Shown here in pieces: positions 32,700 through 44,019 of a DNA stretch of 64,000 nucleotides. A model generated the notes under the pieces. That model was given only the letters and a program-made list of their open reading frames with translations. It searched no databases and had not been told where the DNA came from. Each line of letters begins with the position of its first letter. Positions within the stretch are counted from its first letter, which is position 1. The stretch is from assembly GCF_027596085.1 (NCBI RefSeq), contig NC_072451.1, positions 7,531,513-7,595,512 of the forward strand, written 5' to 3'. Origin of the DNA: Anoplopoma fimbria (Eukaryota > Chordata > Actinopteri > Perciformes > Anoplopomatidae). The position numbers and the translations under genes were made by a program.

Positions 32700-35600
32700 G
32701 TGTTTTTACTTTTGGATCCTTAGTTTAAGGCATGGCTATACAAGTTACGTTTCTGATGCTTTGTCCAAGCATTTAAATTTTGTGTGTAAAAACTGTAATA
32801 ATAAAATATTCGTATCCTCAGAGTCAGCGTAAATTTGAAAGAAAAATGAATTGGGAAACGCCACTGGAGGTTGGAGGATGGGAGTAACCCCCCTTGTCTC
32901 ACTCGAGCATGTCTCCCCCTACTACACATCTGCATGCACAGGCATGTTGTGCATACAAATTAAGACTGAGGAACAGGACCATATTAATATGAATTTTGAT
33001 GAACAGCAATGTAGGGGATCGTGTTCTAAAACCATTGCTTCTTCAGAATCTCGGCCGTCTTGAATTTAATTTCAAAAGTGTTAACATTTTTCTTGGTGAG
33101 GACCGTCTTACTAAAAGTGATGAGTGAAATAGTTAAACGATTCACTCCCACTGATTTACCAAACCAAAATGAGATAACTCTACCTGCAGCTGCTCACAGT
33201 TGTTCCCTAACATCTAACTTATTTGATAAAGATACTGCTACTCTGTTCAAAAACACAACATGTGAAGTGGATTACAAATAAGGATGTGGGTGTTTCTTTA
33301 GTAAATGACTTGCCCTTGAATGAAAGGAGATGAAGTAATCATACAAACACATCAGCCAGCAAGCCATCTTTATGTATATAATATAAAAAATCTTATTTTA
33401 TCATTGCTTGATAAATTTACAGACAACACTATCATCATCATTTTACTATAATTCCTAACAGATGAAGTGTTACATTGTGGGATTGTTAGTAACGTATATA
33501 CAATACCTTTTTGTTCTCTTGCGGCAATTTTTGTTAAGTCAGCACCACAGAAACAAAGCCAATGGAAATTCAATTAGGATCACACAAATCCCTACGTTAA
33601 ATAGGTTTTGGTCAAAGTCCAAATAGAGAGCGGGGCAGGGTCGAACTCGGGACTTCCTCCAGGAAACAAGTGTTTGTGTCCTGTGCGAAATCAAAAGTCA
33701 ACATTGATTTATTTTATATTTTGTAAGCTACATAAGAAGTTAAGTAACAAATCATGATCTGTTCTTTCCTCAACCAAACCGAGTAGTTTTTGTGGTGGTG
33801 GCACGTAATTTACACATTACGTGCCACCTCTACTTAATGCTCTGTTAAGAGGTCCCGGCCATTTCACTTATTTCTGTGAGTTCCCGTTGTTTTTACTCTA
33901 TGTGGTCTCAATATATCAGACAGAAACTGCAAAAGAAAGTTGTACTAATTAAGTTTTGTGAATGGTAGTAATTATTATACACTTTTGTATGAGCACATCT
34001 CTGAGTTTGTGTAGATCTGAAATGTATGAACCATTTAAGCCTCAAAGTGTTTAACTGGAGATGTTCCCATGCTTGACGTAAATGGATCTTCTTTTTTACG
34101 TAGACAGGAATTTTAAACAAAGCCGAGTGACTCAATCGGACAGGTTTAAACAATATGCTGACGACTCTCCGCTAGCTACCTGCTCTAATTGACCTCGACC
34201 ACACCCAACTCCTAGTGTGCTGATCCCTTTCACTGTGTGCTCCAGTAAAGAGAAGAATGTGGTGGAAAATGTGAACATCATGAGTCACATCAGGGCTCAT
34301 GTCAAACTAAAAAGCATTACATGAACAAGCAGCAGCTCTATGGGTCAAAGACTCACAAATTGGAGCCATTCACCCATGGCTTTTGTTTATAATACCATCA
34401 TTGTAACTCTTGTTCAGGTTACAGATGTCCAGGTGACTAATTCCCCTAGAGATACAAGTTGTTTAACCCAACTAGAGCACATCAGGTCTGAATTATTTTA
34501 CTTTTACTTCACTTGTCACTGTGTATTTGCCATAGAGCAGTGTGGTCTGCACACCATCTATATGTAAAATTGCCCTTGACATTCATGAAGGCATGCTATT
34601 TGTCCTCACAACATTCAGCTATTACCTAAAATAAACCAACCTTTGGCCTAGCGTAACAGTGTGAATATGTGTCAGTCATGGAAATATGGATTTCTAATTG
34701 CCTCTTCAAGTAAAATGATGGATTACTTCCCTGTTCTGATTGATAAAAAATTACAGATTGCTCTAAAGGCTCATGAATATTTGGGATAATCAGCCCCCCC
34801 TCCCCCCACCCTTACAAGTCCATGTTTCCCAGATGTACAGTTTAGTCTTTGATTTTTAATACAGCCAGCTGATACTTGGACCATCATTCACAGCTAATGC
34901 TTTTGGGGGACGGCTTTGCCAGATCTTTCTTTTTAGTGTGGTGTAGTGCTCGCTGGAGGGCCCTAAATGAAGTGACTTGAGTTCTTCTGTTTTCCACCTC
35001 TCTTTAATATGATACACCCTGTTCATCCTTGAGGGAAATTTCTTTCTTTATTTTTATTTGAAAATTTGAGGATTTTCTTTGGCAGAATCAGACAACTTGG
35101 CTTCTGCATTGTACTATTAGTAAGGACGATGCTGTGACACAGGGACCTCTGATGAGTTGATTTCCATTTAATCTGACAAGGATAAATAATAAATTATGAG
35201 ACTAGTTCACATTATGTAATTTAAGTAGAACACTGGTACACTTTTTTTATGGAAGATAAATTGAATCAGCACTTTGGTAATAAAACTGTCTGCTCCAGCT
35301 ATAACATGAATTAATGGCAAAACAGATGTGTTAGCTAACTTTTCTTTACGCTAAGTTAGCAAAGGGTTATTAAATGTGGTTTTTTTTTGTCTTTTATTTA
35401 CAGTGTTAATATAAATATACAAATATCCCCATTACACATAAAGTTTATACAGTGCACACTCACAGCCATCAATGTTACCACACAGTAAAGTCTGCACTCC
35501 TTCTCCAACCTATGTGGATACAAGATTTCTAAAGGGTTCAATCCCTGGGGTTGGAACCACTGGACTAAACTGTATATAAAGGAATTAGGCCTAAAGTTTT

Positions 35601-35800
35601 TATGTGTTTGCCATGACACAAAAACTTGTGGCACAATCATTTAAACCTATTCACCTATCTATTGACCAGCTCTGCTAAACAATAAGCATACTGTCTCTTC
35701 ATACTATGTTTGAAATTCCAAAACAGTTTTTAGAAATAACTACCCACGGTTATCTATATTAGGCGCATCAGTCACACCTAAAAGTGTGTGTTTTTAGCGA
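32700..35800. other. Interval without a recognised gene
   Basis: Mostly AT-rich sequence with short chance frames. It holds the hairpin at 33797-33828 and a complex block at 34770-34980 that may be a conserved noncoding element. Confidence 0.25.
33797..33828. repeat. Perfect 13-bp hairpin with a 6-nt loop
   Basis: Left arm GGTGGCACGTAAT (33797-33809), loop TTACAC, right arm ATTACGTGCCACC (33816-33828), with all 13 pairs matched. No T-run follows and this is eukaryotic DNA, so it is not called a terminator. Confidence 0.95.
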
Positions 35801-35807
35801 AACACTG

Positions 35808-35985
35808 CCATTGAAATGCCACACTCAATAATCACCTGAACCCAGCACCTGTGAAAACACCTGTAACCAATTAGATCACTTTGAAATCAGAACTTGAACA
35901 CTATGGAAAGGATTCAGGTTTGCTCTTTGGTGTGCACAACAATGGAGGTCCATTTTAAAGAGATGGTTAAAGGACTTTAGTTTGA
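35808..35985 (+). repeat. Interspersed repeat, inverted partner of 31708-31893
   Basis: 'ccattgaaatgccacactcaa', 'gtgaaaacacctgtaaccaa' and 'gattcaggtttg' match the reverse complement of 31708-31893 in order. No coding frame; family not named. Confidence 0.8.
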
Positions 35986-35999
35986 AATATACTGTTTTT

Positions 36000-38580
36000 T
36001 TACAGAACTATGTTCAAGTCATCTTCATTTCAGAGTACTTTTAGAAAGAAAAGAAACAAATGATGCTCAACTTTAAGAATTAAAATAGGGAAAATTTGTC
36101 AAACCCCTGTGAAAGCTTTACTTCATAAAGTCGAGTTCAATCTGTGAATCAACTACATAAGCAGATGGTGAGTGTTCCACTGTTTGGTGGATCTTGGTTT
36201 TTAAATTATTTGCTGGCAGCACACCACAGTGTATTAAGATATTTCTGATGGAAACCAATGTCTTTGCCAGCTCTCAAATTCTGCTAATTCAAAACATAGT
36301 TGGTAAAATCTGCTTTAGCTGAAACATTTCGATCCCTGCCAAAACTATGGGGGAAAAAAAGAAAAACCAGGACAAAATTATAGGTCACAAAGTAAACAAT
36401 TTAAACCCATGATACATCTTACTGAACTAGACTTCTGCCATGATTTTGCAAGTCTTATTTTGGTTCTAAATGTGAATTTCTGAGAATTGTAAACATATTG
36501 TTGAGACTCTGATGTAAAATCGGCAGTGGAAAATCACTTGGGATGCATCTGAATCCTTTGTGTATGACTGCTGGGAATACACACAGAGCAGGGTTGGTTG
36601 TATTAGCCATGTGCTTGTGGATATCTGTTGGCATCTGGCTCTTATTTCCTTTCTCCATGTCACAGGCGCAAAGGCTTTAAGCATGAGTCACAGCCCTCAG
36701 ACCTCCCGGGCATCCCGGCTGGCCTCTAAAGACGTGATACATGATCACTGAAAATGTCACGACCATTTTGCAGAATTACAGTAACACCGAGCCACACACA
36801 ACCTTCAAAAAAGTAATGGTTTAAAACCATTGGGCACACATTTACCCACACCTCATGTTAATAATTAAATAGATTTAATCCATGGAATTTTTTAATACTG
36901 TCTTGTCATGTTGGCTTCTGTTCCAGAGCTTTACTTTTTATGAATACAGAACTTTTTTCGCAATGTTGAACAGTTTGAAAGAGACAATTTACCCGTGACT
37001 TATTTGTCCTCATTTCTGCCCCGCAGCCGTGATGATGTGCTCTGATTGCAGAAGATATCGGTGCACACAGAGGAAAACAAACATTCGATCTGTATTCAAA
37101 AAATAAATGTCAGTGACACTGTTCAACCTAAAACATAAATGATGCGCCTGAAACCAGACAAGAATGGTTCTCATTTTTTGCTGGAATGAAGAGATCAGAG
37201 AACTTAAAAAGGACACATGATATGCTAGCAACATGCCATTTTGATTTCCTTTCCGAATTTAGAATGATCTCCATGTCTGTGCTCATCCTGTAAAGTATTC
37301 CAGCACAATTTTTTTTTGATGCAAATGCCGACATTAGCTAAGCCTGTTTTTATCCTGTGTTATGGACTGTCCGTGATTAGCAGTGGAAGTGTGGGAACAA
37401 CAGCGGGGCCAGAGGCCATGCTTTGTTCTCATTCTGCTGTGGTCTGGTCCAGTCTGGTCTGTAGGGCCCCATTCCAAGGAAGTTGGCCATAACAAAGATG
37501 CACTGACTCACCAGTAAGTCGCACAGGCGGTTTGGCAATTTCCACAATGCATTCAAATCTGCGTCATTGATACTTGTTGAATATACAATGAGCCGACTGA
37601 GGGGCTGAGCCAGCTACAAGGCAGATATCTCCGAGGCAGGATGTTTCAGTCCTCCACGTTTTACGTTGGTCCGACTCTTATCTCATCCAGGAATGGATAT
37701 GGAGGAAATACAGTAGCCCTCCACTTCCAGACCTGATAGCGAAAGTTTAACCTCTTATCTGGGCAGGCTTTTAAAAAGAAACCAAAAACATTTGTAAAAT
37801 GTTTTTTTAAGATCTATGTTTAGCAACAGTAAAAGTAGTAAAGTATTGAGATGCAGACTAAAGCACTGTGGGTTTGTTGAAAAAAACAATTGTGTTGAAT
37901 TACATCAGTCTTATCCTTTAGGTACATTTAAATAAATATCATCAGCCAAATTTACTTTAAGTACCAATTACTCATTATGCAAAGTGGGACCTCTCTGATT
38001 ATTATTTTATTATGTATGTGTTGATATTATTGAAACATAAAATGGATAAATGTATTTCAGTGCAGTTGTCGATTAACCTTTAACACAAGTAGTAAACAGA
38101 TTGTCAGCAACATCTCAAAAATAATGACTACAAAACAAAAAGGAAGTGATTTTCTGGGCCGGTGCTCCTAAGGGAAACATCGTGCACCATGCTGTATTTT
38201 CATTGATCAGTGCATTGTGTTAATTGATCATGTAGTTTTCCCAAATAGCCAAACCCCTCCAGACCATCAGACTCGTTCTGATCAATAAGGCAAAATAACA
38301 AGTACTTTTTATATAATTCTTAATTTTCTTAATTAAATGTCATGTATTGTGCCATTGACTTTTGCTTACAATCTCTGAATCCGAATGAATAAGGAAAATA
38401 ATTTCACAGTAAGCTCACAGAAAACATGGGTTAATGTACAGCAACATGAATACACTCACACAGAGAAGATGTAAATATACATTAAAGTATCAAAAAACAT
38501 GCTACTTCATCAGTATCCTCTCATAGCCTCTTCATCTCCATCTTCATACATAAATATATGCAATAATAAAAGTATTATCA
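36000..38580. other. Interval without a secure gene
   Basis: A plus-strand exon-like stretch begins after CCATGTCACAG at 36665. 37360-37720 is complex, GC-richer, non-repeat sequence. Neither is assigned. Confidence 0.25.
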
Positions 38581-38585
38581 AAGGA

Positions 38586-38610
<25 letters not shown>
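38586..38610. repeat. (TA)n tract
   Basis: Short TA repeat, self-complementary, with one phase break. Confidence 0.9.
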
Positions 38611-38617
<7 letters not shown>

Positions 38618-38876
38618 CCTGAAAAGGGGGCAAGAAGGGTTTAGTGGAAGAAATTGCATTTATGCTTCGTACAACTAAATGCAAAATAAGACTGAATCAA
38701 TATCACAATCAAGGTCATACACTCAGTATTTTCCCACACTGAGGGTCAGACGCGGCAGCCTCCGTCTGCTGCTGGTCTGCTTTGGTACAACTGTGTCGTT
38801 GTCCAGTCAGCCAGCTGGTCCCGACTGTCAGCAGGACCTCGGCTCGGGCCCCTGATGGCGGCCAGATGTTGAGGCT

Positions 38877-38986
<110 letters not shown>

Positions 38987-40749
38987 GGGAGATGCGTGAG
39001 TAGTACATCCTCCGTAGCTACCTCAGACGACCCTTCTACATGCTGCTTTTATTTCAGGAAGAGCTCAGAGGGAGAAACGTGAACTGAGGCTCAGGAGTGA
39101 GGTCACTGAAATGTGTAACATCAGTTAAACACTGTTACACATTAGAGACAAGTCATAACAACACCAGTACTTTTATGAATGACTCATTGTATCTTTTAAA
39201 TTGCAGTTATTGTAATAATAACACAAAGTATCATGTCAGCAAAACATGAAGTTGTTGCACTCAGTTGAACTGTTAAAGATGTCTTCCTGTTCCATTTTAA
39301 TTTTTTTTTTACATATATATATATATACATACATCATATAGATTGTGAAGAACTATTGTTGTTTCAGATCTTTCTGAATTTATTAATTACTCTTTTTGAT
39401 CCATTATTTAAATATATAAATAATCTATTATTTATATATCTTACATACTGTTTTTTTTTGTCATTTCAGTGAGCTTCTTCCATGCCTGTCTGGATACTTC
39501 TCTTTCTCCAGATCTTTCAAATTAAAATGGCAATTTTACTAAATGTTTTAATCAGTAATCAATCAGTACAATCCCAGAAATACAAAGAATAAAAGACAGT
39601 TTAGAACATATGTTGGATTTAGCGCTAACATCTGTTTTGTTGATACATCTGTAACCCGGGCAGGCCGTGTGTGTTGCGTTTGTCTAAACTCTGCTATTAT
39701 CACCTCATAATTACTTGTCTCTACTCACGTTGATGAAAGGTCGGTTTGGCCCTTTTCAATGTGATGTTTGACCAGCTGAACGGTACAGCTTGTTCTCCTA
39801 AAACTGTCTCTTGTGCAGTTTACAGGTCTGCCACGCGGTGTGCATGCAATCCACATGAAGAGGTGAATACTGAAAGTGAATGCATTTTAAAAAAAAATAA
39901 GAGTTCAGTTTTCGTTGCTTTAGTTTAAGTCATCTTACCTTTGTTTTTTTCACCCATGTCCAAATGGTGTTTACCAAAACAGAAGTGTTTTTCTTCTTTT
40001 TTCTCTGCACTTGGACACTCACCAGCGTTCTGCTGTGGATGGTAGTGCCTCTGGTGAAGTGGCCTGGCAGACAGCCGGTTTCTCAACTACAACCATCTGG
40101 CGATGCTTGAACATCAGTAGTCAAAAACATCTCAACTACTATGTGCTTCTTATTCCCTTTAAGTGATTCTACTGTGGTACTTGTAAAATGGCTTTCTTAA
40201 CTTTTTAACTGGTTTACCTCTAACAAATAAAATGGATGAAAACGTACAATTACTCACAGACTGTTCTGTGGCTCAATTAAAGATTTGATGACTAGTGAAA
40301 CAGAAATTAAATAAATAAAATGAAATATTTTTTTGGATGGTTTGGATTTAGTTACTTCTTTTGTAATGGGATGGTTCTTTAGTAATCGTGTTTTGTGTCC
40401 AGATTGATCTTTTTATTTATTTTGATAAATAAAGGAATAGCATCACAGGGTTTTTAGTGGCGGATGTGTAGATTGAAATCATAAAATAAATTATGATTAT
40501 TTGTCAACATGTTCTTTTGCTTTTATAGTTAATGGATACATTTTTTTTATACATTTTAATAATTTTTATTTAATTTTTTTTTTTTTAATAATTTTTTTTT
40601 TCAACAGATAAATAGAATAGAAATACATACCAAAATCAGCAATGCTGTAGTCAGTCTTTTAATACTGGCTTCCCTTCTACCAAAATCAATTACTTATTTA
40701 TTGTTTATTCCAAGTTTCATGAAAAAAGTAGATATTAAACTAGATTTGA

Positions 40750-40840
40750 CAAAATCTTACTCAAACAGGAGTAAATACTGCATTTGCAAGGGACTGTTTT
40801 TAGCTGTGGAAAAATACACATTTAGTGGTGAGCACTTGTA
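40750..40840. repeat. Dispersed repeat, direct copy 1
   Basis: 'aaaatcttactcaaacaggagtaaatactgcatttg...gggactgttttt...acacatttag' recurs at 41016-41097 in the same orientation. Confidence 0.75.
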
Positions 40841-41015
40841 GCCAACAAATCACATGAAAAAAACAACAATGAGCTAATTTGCCTGTCTGTGGCACTCGGC
40901 CCAAAACACATGTTCCTACTGAAAATGTAAATCTTTGCAAATCAGTCATGAATAAGAAGTCTCATATTAAAAAAAGTCTCATTTCCTGGAACAGCTTGGC
41001 ACTGTAGCATTTAGC

Positions 41016-41097
41016 AAAATCTACTCAAACAGGATTTAATATTGCATTTGTTTGGGACTGTTTTCGTATTAATACATGTGTGTTTAGCGATTACTTA
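41016..41097. repeat. Dispersed repeat, direct copy 2
   Basis: 'aaaatctactcaaacaggatttaatattgcatttg...gggactgttttc' matches 40750-40840. It is followed at once by the repeat at 41101-41235, so both probably belong to one larger element. Confidence 0.75.
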
Positions 41098-41100
41098 CGA

Positions 41101-41235
41101 CAGCAGGAAAGTGTGTGTGATGTCAACTCAAAATAAACTAAGGCGTCCATGTTCATAATAATGAAGAAAGATGTCATCCAGTGCAACAGTGTGAGTTATC
41201 GATGTGTTTTCAATAGTTTTTGGAGCTCTACGGAA
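41101..41235. repeat. Dispersed repeat, copy related to 24904-25026
   Basis: 'caactcaaaataaactaaggcgtccatg' and 'caacagtgtgagttatcgatgtgttttcaatagtttttgga' parallel 24904-25026. Confidence 0.75.
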
Positions 41236-41239
41236 AGAG

Positions 41240-43670
41240 AACTAAGTTATATCAGGCTTTGGCTACACAGACAATACTTGTTATTGAGATCAATAAATAG
41301 CTAGTTTAAGTCTTTTAATAGGATTTGTTGACAATAATAAAAAAATACAAAGTGACACTGAACCTTTAAGTTTAAAATGATGGATTACTTAAGGGTTACC
41401 TATAACAGTGTTTTTTATTTAGCTCTATTGGGGAGAAGCAGAAAAACAATAAACAAAACTGTCCCTTTGATAAATGTGAATGAAAGGAGTGTTTCATATT
41501 GTTCGTAGTATTCATCCAACAGTGTTACTATCCTCCGCAGACACACATTGGATGTCTTCCCAAACCCTTTCCAGAATGAAAACAAATTTGATTTTTTTTC
41601 CTTTTTTCTGGAGAAGGCTCCATTATAAGAGGCTTTACAGTAGGGACCACCGTCCATGCTCGTCATACTGAGAGTCTCTGTTTGTTATTCCAGGCAACTG
41701 CATTGCCTGATGGACTTCCAGCACCCGCGAGCGGTCTCATTCAAACTACGCCTCTCTGATTCCCCGCCATAGACCTTTCCCTGAGACTTAATCTGTCCGC
41801 TTTCTGTCCTTTCCCTCCCCTCCTCCTCCCCTTTCGGCTCATTTACCCGTGAGTCATCGCTGTGGTTTGGACTGGGGATCAAGAGGGTGCGGATGGATGA
41901 ATACGTCTCGAAACAGGAATGGAGTCAAAACCGAGGGTTAAGGGAAGCCTGGAGGCAGACCGCTACACAATTTCTTGACTTAATTATGTGCCAAAGTTGC
42001 CGTTCAGCCATTCTTTTAGTTGGTGGTGAAGGAGAAAGTGAAAAACCAGGATGCAACATCTTTTTAATGTGAGAAGGAAGGCCCATCTGGGGCTAAATCC
42101 ATCAGCCATGTGCATCCACCCTTAAGGTAGAGGTTACTGTGTGTGGGTCAGCATCGAAGAGGCAAATTTAATATTGTATTTCAGCTCAGTGAAGAGTTTA
42201 TTTTCAAAGAGAGGATCAAAGAAGATATCGAGGCTGAATACAGAGGGGGGGTTTCTAATTTCTGTATTACGCTAAACAATAACTCGGGTTTGTTACAACC
42301 AGGGTCCTTTTTGTGCTTTTGGCGATCATTCCTATTGGAAATATTTAACTATATGAGTCAATAAGTTAGTTACTAGGATCTGTAAACGCTGTGAAAAAGA
42401 AGGCTAAGAAACACATGCAGACAGACTATGTGTTTGAAACAAACCTCCAGATTAAATAAAGACAAAATAAAGGCCTCCTAACCCCCTGGTTCAACTTTAA
42501 ACTAGCATAACTGCTATAGTTGTGTAAATGTTTTCATGCACAATTTATATGTTGGGTGCATTCAGATTTATTTTTGCCCCAAATTACAGTCATAAACTAT
42601 TGGCTTGGTTTCAACCTCTCCAAACATCTGATCACTTGTGGTCCTCGTCCTATTTTGAATTCACTGCAGTGATGTTACCATGTTTCCAGATCTCAGCAAA
42701 TACTCTCAGCACAAAAACATAACACATAAATGGTGTTATGTATTTTTAAGTTAAATGCTATTGTTGTTATAATTGTTGTCCCTTAAAATGTCATTTATAT
42801 CTAATAAGATTTTTCCTAACTCTTAAGTATTACAAAACAAACATCTGCCTGTGAGTAGAAATATATTCAACATACAAGCATATAATATAATATTTATATA
42901 ATAATATCCAATGACAATCAGCACCTTTCTATGCAGCATATTATGATAGAGTGTATATTCAGTGCCCATTAAAATGAAATATGATGAACCAATACTTTTA
43001 GGATTTATTTTAACCTTTTCTTCAGTTATTATAGTTTAAGGCTATTTACTGTACTGTATTCCTTTCTTACCTCTGTTCCTCTTTTGTTTGTGTTTTGTTT
43101 GCATGATTTTACGGCTGTAACACTTTTCCTTTGTGATTAATTAAGCATTTGAATCTATTTATTTTACGTTGGTACGTATATTCTTGTTGTAACCAATAAA
43201 AATAATGTCTTAAACTATAAAAATAAGACAAAAATTGTAAACAAAAAAAGAAGAAAAAGAACATCACTTTTTAGTTTACATAAATATACATATACATTAT
43301 TACCGATACATGACTGATCTAACTAGTATCGATTTTCAATCATAACAACCAGCAGCAACAAAAGCAGTCAGACATCAGTATAAAATAGTTTTAATAATCA
43401 ATTTTACAATTATTGCTTGGAAGAGAAAACAAGACATTTCACATGCTCTCGCTCTCAAACTCACCCTAATAAACTTGTTTGAATAGGTAGGGAAACTTAA
43501 CAATTTGTTTTGGTATCATTCCTGAATCATCTTACCCTTAAACTTCTGACCATGGGCTTCAATGAGCCAATCTCACTGTGTGAAGAACTTTTAAAATGGC
43601 AGCTTGGCAGTTTGTCAAGCTAAACTATACCTTAACTCTCTTTGTTTTCATGCCTCAGTGCCAGCGCCAG
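41240..43670. other. Interval without a secure gene
   Basis: 41680-42130 is complex and GC-richer and may be regulatory or exonic; no family is recognised. The remainder is AT-rich with no paired splice signals. Confidence 0.25.
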
Positions 43671-43674
43671 CTGT

Positions 43675-44010
43675 GGCCCCAGACATTATGTTTTAGGGTT
43701 GTCCCTCTGTCCGTCCCATTCTTGTGAACACCATATTTAAGGAACGCCTTGAGCGAATTTCTTCAAATTAGGCTCACACTTCCACATGGACACAAGAATG
43801 AAGCGATACTATTTTGGTAATCAAACGTTATTGTTCACCTCACAAAACACATAACTCAAATTCATAAGTAAATTATTACAATCTCCCACCAAAGTCTAAC
43901 AGGATCAAACGATGAACTGATGACATTTTGGAAATACATGGACGTAAACTTCACCATGGCTGGTTGCCGGAGGCATACAACCATGTGGCGGTAATTATAG
44001 TTTCATTATA
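43675..44010. repeat. Common teleost interspersed repeat
   Basis: 'tctgtccgtcccattcttgtgaaca', 'aggaacgccttgagcgaatttcttcaaatt' and 'ggaggcatacaaccatg' are in the order of a very frequent percomorph repeat. Diverged, noncoding here. Confidence 0.65.
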
Positions 44011-44019
44011 AATAAGAAC

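Noticed and set aside
33797..33828. Hairpin as a transcription terminator
   Set aside because: Intrinsic terminators are bacterial; this is vertebrate DNA and no T-run follows.
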